Shown here one piece after another: positions 34,195-43,036 of a DNA stretch of 64,000 nt. A program made the position numbers and the translations under genes. Source of the DNA: CAG-632 sp963626805 (lineage in GTDB: Bacteria; Bacillota; Clostridia; Lachnospirales; Lachnospiraceae); the NCBI GenBank assembly GCA_963626805.1, contig CAVFXS010000028.1, positions 48,297-112,296 on the forward strand, written 5' to 3'. Numbering within the stretch: position 1 is the first letter of the stretch; every line of letters starts with the position of its first letter. Below the pieces are notes generated by a model. It was not told where the DNA came from. It did no database searches and was given only the letters and a program-made list of their open reading frames with translations.

Positions 34195-35073
34195 ATGAAG
34201 GGAATTATTCTGGCAGGAGGCTCCGGAACGAGATTGTATCCGATTACGAAGACAGTCTCGAAGCAGCTGCTTCCGGTTTATGATAAACCAATGATCTATT
34301 ATCCGTTATCGACCCTGATGCTGGCAGGCATCCGGGATATTCTGATCATCTCCACGGAGCGGGATCTGCCGGCTTTCCGGGAGCTTCTGGGAGATGGTAA
34401 GAATCTGGGAATCTCATTATCCTATGCGGTACAGGAGAAACCGAGAGGACTTGCAGAGGCATTTCTGATCGGAGAAACCTTTATCGGAAAAGAGAAGGTG
34501 GCACTGATCCTCGGTGATAATATCTTCTATGCGAGAGGATTTTCGGATGTATTAAGAGAAGCGGCAGATTTTGAAAGTGGTGCGACGGTATTCGGATATC
34601 CGGTAAAGCATCCGAAGCAGTTCGGGATCGTAGAGTTTGATGAACAGGATCACGTGCTGTCAATTGAGGAGAAACCGGAGAAGCCGAAGTCTAATTATGC
34701 GGTACCGGGATTATACTTCTATGACAATCAGGTAGTTGAGATTGCAAAGCAGATCAAGCCGTCCGCACGTGGAGAGCTGGAGATCACATCCATAAATAAC
34801 ATATATCTAGAGGGGGGGGTACTGCGTGTCCGGAAGCTGGGACGTGGCGTCGCATGGCTCGATACCGGAACCAGTGACGGTCTGCTGGAGGCTGCAGATT
34901 TCGTGTCGATCATCCAGAAACGACAGGGATGCTATATTTCCTGCATTGAAGAAATCGCATATCGCAAGGGATATATTACGAAGGAAGAGCTGGAGAAGCT
35001 GGCACAGCCGTTGATCAAGAGTGATTACGGAAAATATCTGCATGGAATTTCGCGGGATAATACGTTAGATTAA
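34195..35073 (+). CDS. rfbA: Glucose-1-phosphate thymidylyltransferase
   Basis: A 292-residue nucleotidyltransferase giving dTDP-glucose from glucose 1-phosphate and dTTP. GGSGTRL (8-14), SKQLLPVYDKPMIYYPLS and GDNIFYARG match RmlA closely, as does the length. GGAGGG (34181-34186) sits 8 bases upstream. Codons for Glu206-Gly207-Gly208-Val209 lie across a G8 tract (34812-34819), in frame; a slip there would truncate the enzyme about 85 residues early and probably inactivate it. Confidence 0.96.
   Translation: MKGIILAGGSGTRLYPITKTVSKQLLPVYDKPMIYYPLSTLMLAGIRDILIISTERDLPAFRELLGDGKNLGISLSYAVQEKPRGLAEAFLIGETFIGKEKVALILGDNIFYARGFSDVLREAADFESGATVFGYPVKHPKQFGIVEFDEQDHVLSIEEKPEKPKSNYAVPGLYFYDNQVVEIAKQIKPSARGELEITSINNIYLEGGVLRVRKLGRGVAWLDTGTSDGLLEAADFVSIIQKRQGCYISCIEEIAYRKGYITKEELEKLAQPLIKSDYGKYLHGISRDNTLD
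34812..34819 (+). repeat. Poly-G tract (G8) in rfbA, in frame
   Basis: Eight consecutive G at the Glu206-Val209 codons of rfbA. Confidence 0.95.
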
Positions 35074-35090
35074 AGGAAATAGTAAATAAT

Positions 35091-36482
35091 ATGGAGCAGA
35101 TACTTGAGATCATGCAGTCCTGGTCCATGGATGACCGGGGCCTGCATTCTATGAATGAAATATTGGATTGGGTAGAGGAACGAAATCGTACGGTTCAGGT
35201 TCGAATCGATAAAACGATTTTAGAACCCGACGGGTTCTGGTACTATTCTGAAGAAACTGGAAACATTCAGAATCGAAATCAGAGCTTTTTTTCTATTTCC
35301 GGATTTCAGGAAACGGTAGAAGATAAGATCTGCCTGCAGCAACCGATCATTCTGCAGAATGAGATAGGATATCTGGGAATCTTGTGTAAGCAGATTCATG
35401 GAGTCCTGCATCTTCTGATGCAGGCGAAGATAGAGCCGGGAAATATCAACAAGATCCAGATATCACCGACGATTCAGGCGACTAAGAGTAACTTTACGCA
35501 AAAGCATGGAGGAAACAAACCACCGTATCTGGACTATTTTATACATGCCGAGCGATACCATATTATCTATGATCAGATACAGTCGGAGCAATCGTCCAGA
35601 TTCTATAAGAAACGCAATCGTAATATTATGATTGAAGTAGAACCGGGTACGGAGATAGAGGTGCTTCCGAGTCACAAGTGGATGACCTTAGGGCAGATAA
35701 AAGCTCTGATGAATATAGAAAATCTGGTGAATATGGATACCAGAACCGTGCTGTCAGGGATTCCGTTTACAGCAGGTGGTTTCGGAGAGCAGGAGAAGAA
35801 AGAGATTCGCAGCTGCTTCCGGGACGTAGCACTTTATGAATCTATGTATGGAGTGCGACAGGAGAATCAGATACCGAAGTTATACCGTTATATGAATGAT
35901 TTTAAGATGTTTGATGAGCGGAAACGGTCATTGATTCCGTTAAAATCCTTACGGGACTGGGATTTCACGGCAGAAGAGATCGTCTGCCGGTATCCGTATG
36001 ATTTTAAAGTGGTATTCTGTGATATTGAGATGGAAGGCCGGGAAGTGAAGCAGTGGACACAGCCGTTATTTGAAGCGACCGGGATTGCAATGTTCGGACT
36101 TTTTATGAGCCGTGGGGATCGCAGAGAGTTTCTGGTGCATGCCAAACCGGAGGTCGGATGCTTTGATCTGATAGAGCTTGGCCCGACAGTCCAGGCGGAG
36201 CCGACCAGGATCAATCAGATAGAAAATGATGTTGAACGCATCTTCCGGCAGAAGCTGGAGCAAAAGCAGGGAATCTTAAAAGAGGTTCTGCTGTCAGAAG
36301 AAGGCGGAAGGTTCTATCATGAACAGAACCGGAATGTTATTATTGAAATAGACCGGGAGGAGCTGGATGTACTTCCACCGGGATATTTCTGGGTAGATTT
36401 TTACACATTAAATCAGTTGATTCAGATTAACAATTGTCTGAATATACAGCTTAGAAATCTGTTGTCACTAATAGATCGTTAA
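35091..36482 (+). CDS. NDP-hexose 2,3-dehydratase
   Basis: A 463-residue protein made of two homologous halves, the known layout of NDP-hexose 2,3-dehydratases (TylX3/SpnO type). Half 1 has GILCKQIHGVLHLLMQAK, then SPTIQATKSNF and FYKKRNRNIMIE. Half 2 has GLFMSRGDRREFLVHAK, GPTVQAEPTRI and FYHEQNRNVIIE. Members act on dTDP-4-keto-6-deoxyglucose and remove the C2 hydroxyl, leaving a 3,4-diketo sugar. They are best known from actinomycete antibiotic pathways. Position after rfbB and rfbA and before a C3 reductase fits exactly. Confidence 0.9.
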   Translation: MEQILEIMQSWSMDDRGLHSMNEILDWVEERNRTVQVRIDKTILEPDGFWYYSEETGNIQNRNQSFFSISGFQETVEDKICLQQPIILQNEIGYLGILCKQIHGVLHLLMQAKIEPGNINKIQISPTIQATKSNFTQKHGGNKPPYLDYFIHAERYHIIYDQIQSEQSSRFYKKRNRNIMIEVEPGTEIEVLPSHKWMTLGQIKALMNIENLVNMDTRTVLSGIPFTAGGFGEQEKKEIRSCFRDVALYESMYGVRQENQIPKLYRYMNDFKMFDERKRSLIPLKSLRDWDFTAEEIVCRYPYDFKVVFCDIEMEGREVKQWTQPLFEATGIAMFGLFMSRGDRREFLVHAKPEVGCFDLIELGPTVQAEPTRINQIENDVERIFRQKLEQKQGILKEVLLSEEGGRFYHEQNRNVIIEIDREELDVLPPGYFWVDFYTLNQLIQINNCLNIQLRNLLSLIDR

Positions 36483-36496
36483 AGGAGGCAATCATT

Positions 36497-37462
36497 ATGA
36501 TTCGAATTGGTGTATTAGGCTGTGCGGAAATCGCATTCCGCAGATTTTTACCGGAATTAGTGAAAAATCAGGATTTTTCCTGCGTAGCGATCGCAGAGGA
36601 ATATGATAAAACGAAGCTACAGGCATTTCAGGATACGTTTGGAATTGCACCGAGAGATAGCTTTGAAGATATTATTCAGGATCCGGAAATCGATGCAGTC
36701 TATATTCCGCTTCCACCGGCTTTTCATTATTCGTATGCCAGACAGGCCTTAGAGGCAGGTAAGCACGTCTTTGTTGAAAAACCGTCTACTACGAATTATA
36801 ATAATACAAAGGAACTGGCAGAGCTGGCACAGAGCCGGGATCTGGTAATTCAGGAAAACTATATGTTTCAGTATCATTCACAGATTGCTGAAATCCGGAA
36901 GATGCTGGCTGACGGTAAGATCGGGGATATTCGATTGATTCGGACAAGCTTTGGATTCCCGCTTCGGCAGGCGAATGATTTCCGCTATTCCAAGGCATTG
37001 GGAGGCGGTGCATTGCTGGATGCGGGCGGCTATGTGACGAAGCTGGCGACCCTGCTTCTGGGTGAAACCATAGAAGTCCGGATGGCGATGTTAAATACGA
37101 TGGATGGCTATGATGTAGATATGTATGGAGCGGTCACGTTTGAAAATGCAGCGGGACTGACCTGTCAGGCATCATTCAGCATGGATAATTTTTACCAGTG
37201 CAGTCTGGAAGTGATTGGAAATAAGGGACGGCTTTATACGAACCGGGTATATACGGCACCACCGACGCTGGAGCCGGATATTCTGATTGAAACTGCAGAT
37301 GGTTCCGAGCATATAAAGCTTTCTGCGGATTCACATTTCGCACATTCCATTGAGCAGTTTGCGAAAGCGGTTGATGATGAGGCAGTCAGGAAGAAAATGG
37401 CTAAGGATCTGGTGCTTCAGGCGAAGCTTGTACAGGAAGTACGGGAATTGGGAAGCAGATAG
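36497..37462 (+). CDS. Gfo/Idh/MocA-family sugar C3-ketoreductase
   Basis: A 321-residue NAD(P)-dependent oxidoreductase. The dinucleotide motif IGVLGCAEIA opens the protein, EKPS holds the family's Lys95, and GGGALLDAGGY (169-179) holds the acidic catalytic-region residue. These features match dTDP-3,4-diketo-2,6-dideoxyglucose 3-ketoreductases (TylCII/KijD10 type), the enzymes that follow 2,3-dehydratases. Expected product: dTDP-4-keto-2,6-dideoxyhexose. AAAGGAGG precedes the start. The specific reaction is inferred from neighbours; other sugar oxidoreductases share the fold. Confidence 0.82.
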   Translation: MIRIGVLGCAEIAFRRFLPELVKNQDFSCVAIAEEYDKTKLQAFQDTFGIAPRDSFEDIIQDPEIDAVYIPLPPAFHYSYARQALEAGKHVFVEKPSTTNYNNTKELAELAQSRDLVIQENYMFQYHSQIAEIRKMLADGKIGDIRLIRTSFGFPLRQANDFRYSKALGGGALLDAGGYVTKLATLLLGETIEVRMAMLNTMDGYDVDMYGAVTFENAAGLTCQASFSMDNFYQCSLEVIGNKGRLYTNRVYTAPPTLEPDILIETADGSEHIKLSADSHFAHSIEQFAKAVDDEAVRKKMAKDLVLQAKLVQEVRELGSR

Positions 37463-37491
37463 AAGATCTTAGGATAAAAGGAGCTTATAAC

Positions 37492-38601
37492 ATGAGTGAG
37501 GAGAAAGTAATTAACGTGGTTCAATCGTCATTGCCACCGTTGGATGAATATGTAGAGGAAATCAGCAGTATCTGGGAGACACACTGGCTGACACATACCG
37601 GCCCGAAGCATCAGGAGCTGGCAAAGCAGCTGACGGAGTATCTCGGTGTTGAGAATATTGCGTTATTTGCGAATGGACATCTGTCACTGGAGATGGCAAT
37701 TGAAGCACTTGGAATAAAGGGTGAGGTAATTACGACACCGTTTACGTTCGCATCTACGACACAGGCGATTGTCAGATGCGGACTGACACCGGTATTCTGC
37801 GATATTGAGCCGGATACCTATACGCTGGATCCGGAGAAAATAGAAGCATTGATTACAGAGCGGACATCCGCAATTCTTCCGGTACATGTATACGGAAATG
37901 TATGTAACTGGAGAGAAATAGAACGAATCGCAAAAAAACATGATCTGAAAGTGATTTATGATGCGGCACATGCATTTGGCGTAGAGGAGAATGGAGTCGG
38001 TGTTGGAAACTTTGGCGATATCTCCATGTTCAGCTTTCATGCCACAAAGGTATTTAATACGGTAGAGGGCGGTGGCCTGACTTATCATAATGCGGCACTT
38101 ACAAAAGAATTCAAAGCATTACGGCAGTTCGGAATGTACGGAAAAGACGTATCGGATATTGTAGGTACCAATGCAAAGATGACAGAGATGCATGCGGCAA
38201 TGGGACTTTGCAACCTTCGGCATCTGAGTGAGGAAATCGAGAAGCGGAAGCGGTGCGTAGAACGGTATCGTCAGCTGTTAGGGGATGTGCCGGGGATTAA
38301 GCTGTGTCCGGTTCAGAAGAATGTAAAACAGAATTATGCGTATTTTCCGGTAGTATTTGATGAAACAGAGTTTGGACAGACCAGAGATATGGTGGATCAG
38401 AAGCTGAGAGAGCATAATATTATTGCGAGAAAATATTTTTATCCGCTGACTTCTACCTTCCCGGCATACGACGGAATGTTTGACATTCAGGAGACTCCGG
38501 TGGCTTCCTGGGTTTCGGAACGGGTGCTGACACTGCCGTTATATGCAGGACTGGCACTGGAAGATGTAGAGCGGATTTGTGAGATTATACTAAAACCGTG
38601 A
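37492..38601 (+). CDS. DegT/DnrJ/EryC1/StrS-family sugar aminotransferase
   Basis: A 369-residue PLP enzyme. The PLP-binding Lys186 lies in SFHATKVFNT, the Asp157 that contacts the pyridine nitrogen in YDAAHAFG, and TTPFTFASTTQAI lines the phosphate site. These enzymes put an amino group on a keto-sugar nucleotide. Given the preceding enzymes, C4 amination to dTDP-4-amino-2,4,6-trideoxyhexose is the likeliest reaction. AAAAGGAG precedes the start. Confidence 0.9.
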   Translation: MSEEKVINVVQSSLPPLDEYVEEISSIWETHWLTHTGPKHQELAKQLTEYLGVENIALFANGHLSLEMAIEALGIKGEVITTPFTFASTTQAIVRCGLTPVFCDIEPDTYTLDPEKIEALITERTSAILPVHVYGNVCNWREIERIAKKHDLKVIYDAAHAFGVEENGVGVGNFGDISMFSFHATKVFNTVEGGGLTYHNAALTKEFKALRQFGMYGKDVSDIVGTNAKMTEMHAAMGLCNLRHLSEEIEKRKRCVERYRQLLGDVPGIKLCPVQKNVKQNYAYFPVVFDETEFGQTRDMVDQKLREHNIIARKYFYPLTSTFPAYDGMFDIQETPVASWVSERVLTLPLYAGLALEDVERICEIILKP

Positions 38602-38639
38602 AATTAAAAAGATAATATGAAACTAAAAAGGTGATTAGT

Positions 38640-39569
38640 ATGAAAAAGAAGTTTTCAATTATAATGCCTATTTATAAAAATGAACAAAACCTGCCAACAA
38701 CAATTCCATATGTGATAGAACATAGAGATTTGTTTCCGCAATATGATGTAGAGCTTGTGATGGTCTGTGACGGTTCGCCGGATAGATCCTATGAGATTAT
38801 GAAAGAGTATAAGGAAAAATACCCGGATATAATCAAAATAGCATGTTTTACCCGCAATTTTGGACAGGGTGCCGCTACAAGGTGCGGCATGGAAATGGCA
38901 GAAGGCGATGTGATCGGAGTGATATCGGCAGACTTACAGGATCCGTTGGAATTATTTGCGGAAATGTTGCAATATTGGGAAGAAGGATATCAGTTTGTGT
39001 TCGGAACCAGAGCTCATAGACCGGAAAAAGGTTTTGGCGGATTTGCATCGAAGACTATGCATAGGTTAGTGAATAAATATGTAGATCCACGATATCCGAA
39101 GGGCGGGTTTGATTTCTACCTTTTAGACCGCAAAGTGGCAGAAGAGTTTGTAGCTATGGATGCCCCAAACGGTTCAACCCAGATGGCATTGCTATGGCTG
39201 GGTTATGAATATAAGGCAATTTCATATGACAGACGGGAACGTACGGCCGGGAAGTCTTCCTGGAAGTTTTGGCGGAAGATAGATGCTGCATCCGGATTAT
39301 TCATTACATATTCCAAACTGCCGATCCGGTTAAGTTTTACACTTGCGATACTTCTGGCAATATTGAGTATGCTGATACTGGTTTGGAGCATTGTTTTTGC
39401 GATTGTAGTGACGGTGGAAGGATTGGCAATGCATATTCTGTTTACAATCCTGTTCCTGGCATTGGCAGCAATCGCCGGAATGCTTGGCATTATGGGAGAA
39501 TATATCTGGCGCATGTTTGATATACAAAAAGGCAGACCAAGATATGTGGTAAAGGAAATGGTGAAATAA
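38640..39569 (+). CDS. GT2 polyprenyl-phosphate glycosyltransferase (GtrB/DPM1-like)
   Basis: A 309-residue protein with a GT-A domain (about 1-225: FSIIMPIYKNEQNL, VCDGSPDRS, RNFGQGAATRCGM, ISADLQDP) and two C-terminal helices (about 230-285). It resembles ArnC/GtrB enzymes that move a sugar from a nucleotide to undecaprenyl phosphate. ATG 38640 is favoured over GTG 38631 because AAAAAGG precedes it with 8-base spacing. Placed between the aminotransferase and the acyltransferase, it may load the new amino sugar. Bases become more AT-rich from here. Confidence 0.88.
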   Translation: MKKKFSIIMPIYKNEQNLPTTIPYVIEHRDLFPQYDVELVMVCDGSPDRSYEIMKEYKEKYPDIIKIACFTRNFGQGAATRCGMEMAEGDVIGVISADLQDPLELFAEMLQYWEEGYQFVFGTRAHRPEKGFGGFASKTMHRLVNKYVDPRYPKGGFDFYLLDRKVAEEFVAMDAPNGSTQMALLWLGYEYKAISYDRRERTAGKSSWKFWRKIDAASGLFITYSKLPIRLSFTLAILLAILSMLILVWSIVFAIVVTVEGLAMHILFTILFLALAAIAGMLGIMGEYIWRMFDIQKGRPRYVVKEMVK

Positions 39570-40225
39570 TGAGAAACGACATGGTACTCGCAATTTACGG
39601 GACAAACGGTAGCGGTAAAGAAATATATGATCTGGCAATGATCGTTGCTCGTTGGAAAAAAATAGTATTTATCAACGATTATGAAGCGGAAGGCATATTT
39701 ATGGATTGCCCGCGCATGCCGTTTGAAGTATTTCAGCAATCTTATTCGGCAGAGACGGCAGAGGTCTGTATTGCAGTGGGAGAACCGGCTGTTAAAAAGC
39801 TGTTATATGACAGATTAAAAGAAAAAAATTACCGGTTGGCAACTATCATTGCGCCGACAGCAATCATTTCACCGACAGCGCAGATTGGGGAGGGTGTTGT
39901 TGTCCGCCACCATACGATCATATCATCGGAGGCAATTGTACATGATAATGTATATATACAGTCGAACGCGATCATCGGACATAATGTTGAAATAGAGTCA
40001 CATTGTCAGATTTCTTCCTATGTGCATATATCCGGAAATACCAGAATCGGAGAGGGTGTTTATATTGGAATTCATTGTCCAGTCCGGGAGAAAATCAGTA
40101 TCGGAAAATATTCAATCTTGTCCATGGGAGCAGTTGTGCTCAAGGATGTTCCGGAAGAAGTGGTTGTTATGGGAAATCCGGCAAGAGTCATAGCTAGGAA
40201 TGTAGAACACAAGGTGTTCAAGTAG
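39569..40225 (+). CDS. NeuD/PglD-like sugar N-acyltransferase (left-handed beta-helix)
   Basis: A 218-residue protein: N-terminal Rossmann-like nucleotide-sugar-binding domain (about 1-85, LAIYGTNGSGKEIYD) and hexapeptide repeats (about 95-205: IGEGVVVRHHTII through VVMGNPARVI). Members acylate 4-amino sugars on nucleotide donors (PglD, VioB, PerB) or O-acetylate sialic acid. Next to a DegT aminotransferase, N-acylation of the 4-amino group is likely. The acyl donor might be acetyl-CoA or the acyl group built by the ACP genes downstream. One-base overlap (TAATG) with the previous gene. Confidence 0.88.
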   Translation: MRNDMVLAIYGTNGSGKEIYDLAMIVARWKKIVFINDYEAEGIFMDCPRMPFEVFQQSYSAETAEVCIAVGEPAVKKLLYDRLKEKNYRLATIIAPTAIISPTAQIGEGVVVRHHTIISSEAIVHDNVYIQSNAIIGHNVEIESHCQISSYVHISGNTRIGEGVYIGIHCPVREKISIGKYSILSMGAVVLKDVPEEVVVMGNPARVIARNVEHKVFK

Positions 40226-40235
40226 GAGGAAGTAT

Positions 40236-40985
40236 ATGGCAGAGGAGAAAAAACTGAATGCAATTGTGACCGGTGCACGTCGTGGGATCGGAAGAGCAAT
40301 TGTAGAGCTTTTTGCTCAAAAAGAAATTAATATATGGGCCTGTGCAAGTAAAGAGAATGAGGAATTTGAGCAGGAGATGAAGCAATTGTCGGAAGAGTAT
40401 CACGTGTGGATAAAGCCTGTATACTTTGATTTGGCGAATGAAGAAGAAACGACCAATGCATTAAAAGAGGTAATAAAAGAGAAACAGCCGATAGATATTC
40501 TGGTGAATAATGCAGGCGTTCCTTATGGAAATCTGATGCAAATGACTCCGCTTAAAAATCTCAGAGAAGTAATGGAGGTTAATTTTATTGCACAGATTCA
40601 TGTTATGCAGCTGATATCCAGAGTGATGATGAGACAGAAATCAGGCTCTATTATCAATATGGGTTCCGTAGGCGGTATTGAAGCAAGGGAAGGATATCTC
40701 GCATATGGTTCCAGTAAGGCGGCTCTCCTATGGGCAACACGTTCAGTGTCAAAGGAACTGGCAAAGTATAATATCCGTGTAAATGCGGTTGCACCGGGAC
40801 TTGTTGAAAGTGATATGGGAATGTATAAGAAAACCGAAGAACAGGAAAAGATACTGAATGAGATCAGTATGAAGAGAATGGGGCGTCCGGAGGAAATTGC
40901 AGAAGCGGTATATTTTCTTGCTACAGATGCGTCCAGCTTTATGACGGGAGCAATTATAAATGTAGACGGAGGAAGATTGAGATAA
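40236..40985 (+). CDS. SDR oxidoreductase (FabG-like)
   Basis: A 249-residue classical short-chain dehydrogenase: TGARRGIG (12-19), NNAG (91-94), Ser144, Tyr157-x3-Lys161 and the PGLVESDM segment, ending in the FabG-like MTGAIINVDGG. It could reduce a 3-ketoacyl-ACP or an alpha-hydroxyketone. It opens a compact set with split transketolase, ACP, acyl ligase, LuxE and LuxC genes, so its substrate is probably an intermediate of that set. TAGGAGG ribosome binding site. Confidence 0.9.
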   Translation: MAEEKKLNAIVTGARRGIGRAIVELFAQKEINIWACASKENEEFEQEMKQLSEEYHVWIKPVYFDLANEEETTNALKEVIKEKQPIDILVNNAGVPYGNLMQMTPLKNLREVMEVNFIAQIHVMQLISRVMMRQKSGSIINMGSVGGIEAREGYLAYGSSKAALLWATRSVSKELAKYNIRVNAVAPGLVESDMGMYKKTEEQEKILNEISMKRMGRPEEIAEAVYFLATDASSFMTGAIINVDGGRLR

Positions 40986-40986
40986 C

Positions 40987-41811
40987 ATGAATAAAGATAT
41001 GAATGAATTGGAGGAAATGGCAAAAAGAGTTCGGCGTTCTGCAGTAGATATGGCCTATGCGGCCGGTGCGGGGGGGTCTCATCTTGGTGGAGGATTATCC
41101 TGCGTAGAGATCCTGACAGCCTTATATGGCGCGGTATTTCACTTTGACAAAGAGAATCCGACAGATATGGAGCGGGACCGGTTTCTTACCGGAAAGGCAC
41201 ACTGTATTCTGACACAATATTCTGTGATGCAGGAAATGGGGATTATCACTGAAGAAGAGAAATACACATTTAAGGATAATGGAGGATTATTGATAGGATA
41301 TCCTAAAAATCCGAAATTGGGTCTGGAATTTTCTGGCGGAACATTGGGAATGGCCCTGTCTGTCGGAACCGGAATGGCTCTGGATGCCAAACGAAAGGGA
41401 AGAAACCATAAAGTATATGTTATGATCGGTGACGGCGAGTGTGATGAAGGAATCATATGGGAAGCTGTCATGACAGCGGCAAAGTATGCGTTGAGTAATC
41501 TTGTGATCATTGTAGACAGAAATAACTTACAGCTGTCAGGCACCGTGGAAGAGGTTATGACATTAGGAAATCTGGGAGAAAAGTTTAAGAGCTTCGGTTG
41601 CGCAGTGCAGGAAGTAGACGGGCATAATATCCGTGAGCTGGTTCAGGCATATCAGGCAGTCAGTGATGAAAAGCCGAATGTTATTATTGCACATACAATA
41701 AAAGGAAAAGGTCTTTCTTTTGTAGAAAATCATGTCGAATGGCATCAGAATGTATTAACAGAGGAAATGTATCATAAGGCAATACAGGAATTAGAGGAGG
41801 ATCAGGAATGA
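40987..41811 (+). CDS. Transketolase-like protein, N-terminal (ThDP-binding) subunit
   Basis: A 274-residue protein equal to the first third of transketolase: SHLGGGLSCVEIL with the His, GDG (148-150) followed by DRNN (177-180) in the ThDP/Mg motif. The C-terminal half is encoded separately next (ATGA overlap), the split form found in many Clostridia. Such pairs may be true transketolases or specialised carboligases. Being inside a polysaccharide locus between an SDR and an ACP argues for the latter. A G7 tract (41070-41076) codes Ala28-Gly30, in frame. Confidence 0.88.
   Translation: MNKDMNELEEMAKRVRRSAVDMAYAAGAGGSHLGGGLSCVEILTALYGAVFHFDKENPTDMERDRFLTGKAHCILTQYSVMQEMGIITEEEKYTFKDNGGLLIGYPKNPKLGLEFSGGTLGMALSVGTGMALDAKRKGRNHKVYVMIGDGECDEGIIWEAVMTAAKYALSNLVIIVDRNNLQLSGTVEEVMTLGNLGEKFKSFGCAVQEVDGHNIRELVQAYQAVSDEKPNVIIAHTIKGKGLSFVENHVEWHQNVLTEEMYHKAIQELEEDQE
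41070..41076 (+). repeat. Poly-G tract (G7) in the transketolase N-subunit gene, in frame
   Basis: Seven consecutive G at codons 28-30, the shortest of the four long G tracts in the window. Confidence 0.9.
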
Positions 41812-42776
41812 AGGTAAGAGCAACAGCATGGTCACGTCTTGGTCAGAATGCTACATTCGGTGGAGTCGGTTTGATGGAAGTAGTGAAAGACCGGCCGGAT
41901 ATACAGTTTGTAACGGCAGATGTAAGTAGTCTTCTGGGACTGAAACGCTATAAAGATATGTATCCGTTGCAATATGCAGATGTAGGAATTGCAGAGCAGA
42001 ATATGGTAACGGTAGCGGCGGGGATGGCCTATGAGGGAAATTGTGTCTTTGCATCTACGTATGCATCTTTTATTGCTTTACGAGGACTGGAGCAGATCCG
42101 GCATAATTTGGGATATCTGAAAGCAAATGTAAAGATAGTCGGAATGTCTTCAGGTGCATGTACCGGAAAGAGCGGTATTTCACACTGGTGTACGGAGGAT
42201 CTGGCATTTATGAGAGCAATTCCGAATATGACAGTTCTGTCGCCGGCAGATTGTACCGAAGTGGTCAAAATGACAGTTGCAGCCGCACAGATGAAGGGAC
42301 CGGTATATATACGATTAACAGGAAATCTGAATGTGCCGATCATTTATAAAGAAGATTATGATTTCGAAATCGGAAAAGCAATCACACTCAGAGAGGGTGA
42401 AGATATTGCACTGATAGCGACCGGGTTAATGGTAAAGGAAGCCATGGATGCTGCAACAATCCTGGAAGAGCAGGGAATATCATGCAGTGTAATTAATATG
42501 CATACGATAAAGCCACTGGATGGAGCATGCTTAGAGCAATGCTATAAGAAGCATAAGCTGCTGGTTACGATTGAGGAGCATAATATTGTAGGCGGATTAG
42601 GTGGTGCCGTAGCAGAACATAAAGCAGGATATACCAATGTGCCGCCACAGTTGTTTCTGGGAATTACAGACGAATATAAGGCAACAGGAGCCAGAGCATT
42701 TATTATGGAAGAATATGGACTGACGGCAGTACGGCTGGCGGAAACCATAAAAAATAAATGGAATACTATAAAATAA
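41808..42776 (+). CDS. Transketolase-like protein, C-terminal subunit
   Basis: A 322-residue partner containing the pyrimidine-binding domain (catalytic Glu63 in GIAEQNM, the residue that activates ThDP) and the C-terminal domain (VINMHTIKPLD, EEHNIVGGLGG). Resembles the small subunit of split transketolase and DXS-type enzymes. Four-base overlap with the N-subunit ensures balanced translation. Ketol donor and acceptor cannot be read from sequence. Confidence 0.88.
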   Translation: MKVRATAWSRLGQNATFGGVGLMEVVKDRPDIQFVTADVSSLLGLKRYKDMYPLQYADVGIAEQNMVTVAAGMAYEGNCVFASTYASFIALRGLEQIRHNLGYLKANVKIVGMSSGACTGKSGISHWCTEDLAFMRAIPNMTVLSPADCTEVVKMTVAAAQMKGPVYIRLTGNLNVPIIYKEDYDFEIGKAITLREGEDIALIATGLMVKEAMDAATILEEQGISCSVINMHTIKPLDGACLEQCYKKHKLLVTIEEHNIVGGLGGAVAEHKAGYTNVPPQLFLGITDEYKATGARAFIMEEYGLTAVRLAETIKNKWNTIK

Positions 42777-42798
42777 TATAATTCAGGAGGAAAAAATT

Positions 42799-43035
42799 AT
42801 GACAAACATGGAGAAGTATAAGCAGGCATTTGTAGAAGGACTGGAAATCGCAGATGAGGGATTGGAGACGTTAAAGTATGAGGCGATTCCGGAATGGGAT
42901 TCAGTTGGACATATGAATCTGGTTGCATGCCTAGAGGATGCATTTGATATCATGATGGAAACAGATGATATTATCGATTTTAGTTCTTTTGAAAAAGGAA
43001 TTGAAATCCTGAAGAAGTATGGGGTGGAAATTTAA
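42799..43035 (+). CDS. Acyl carrier protein
   Basis: A 78-residue acidic four-helix protein with the phosphopantetheine site DSVGHM, Ser35. The Gly-His after the Val differs from the DSLDxV of fatty-acid ACP and is typical of specialised carriers in secondary pathways. AGGAGG ribosome binding site. It lies directly before an acyl-activating ligase gene (1-base gap), which probably loads it. Confidence 0.9.
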   Translation: MTNMEKYKQAFVEGLEIADEGLETLKYEAIPEWDSVGHMNLVACLEDAFDIMMETDDIIDFSSFEKGIEILKKYGVEI

Positions 43036-43036
43036 G

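Noticed and set aside
31941..35073. Rhamnose (rml) operon
   Set aside because: Only rfbA and rfbB are present; rfbC and rfbD are missing and a 2,3-dehydratase follows.
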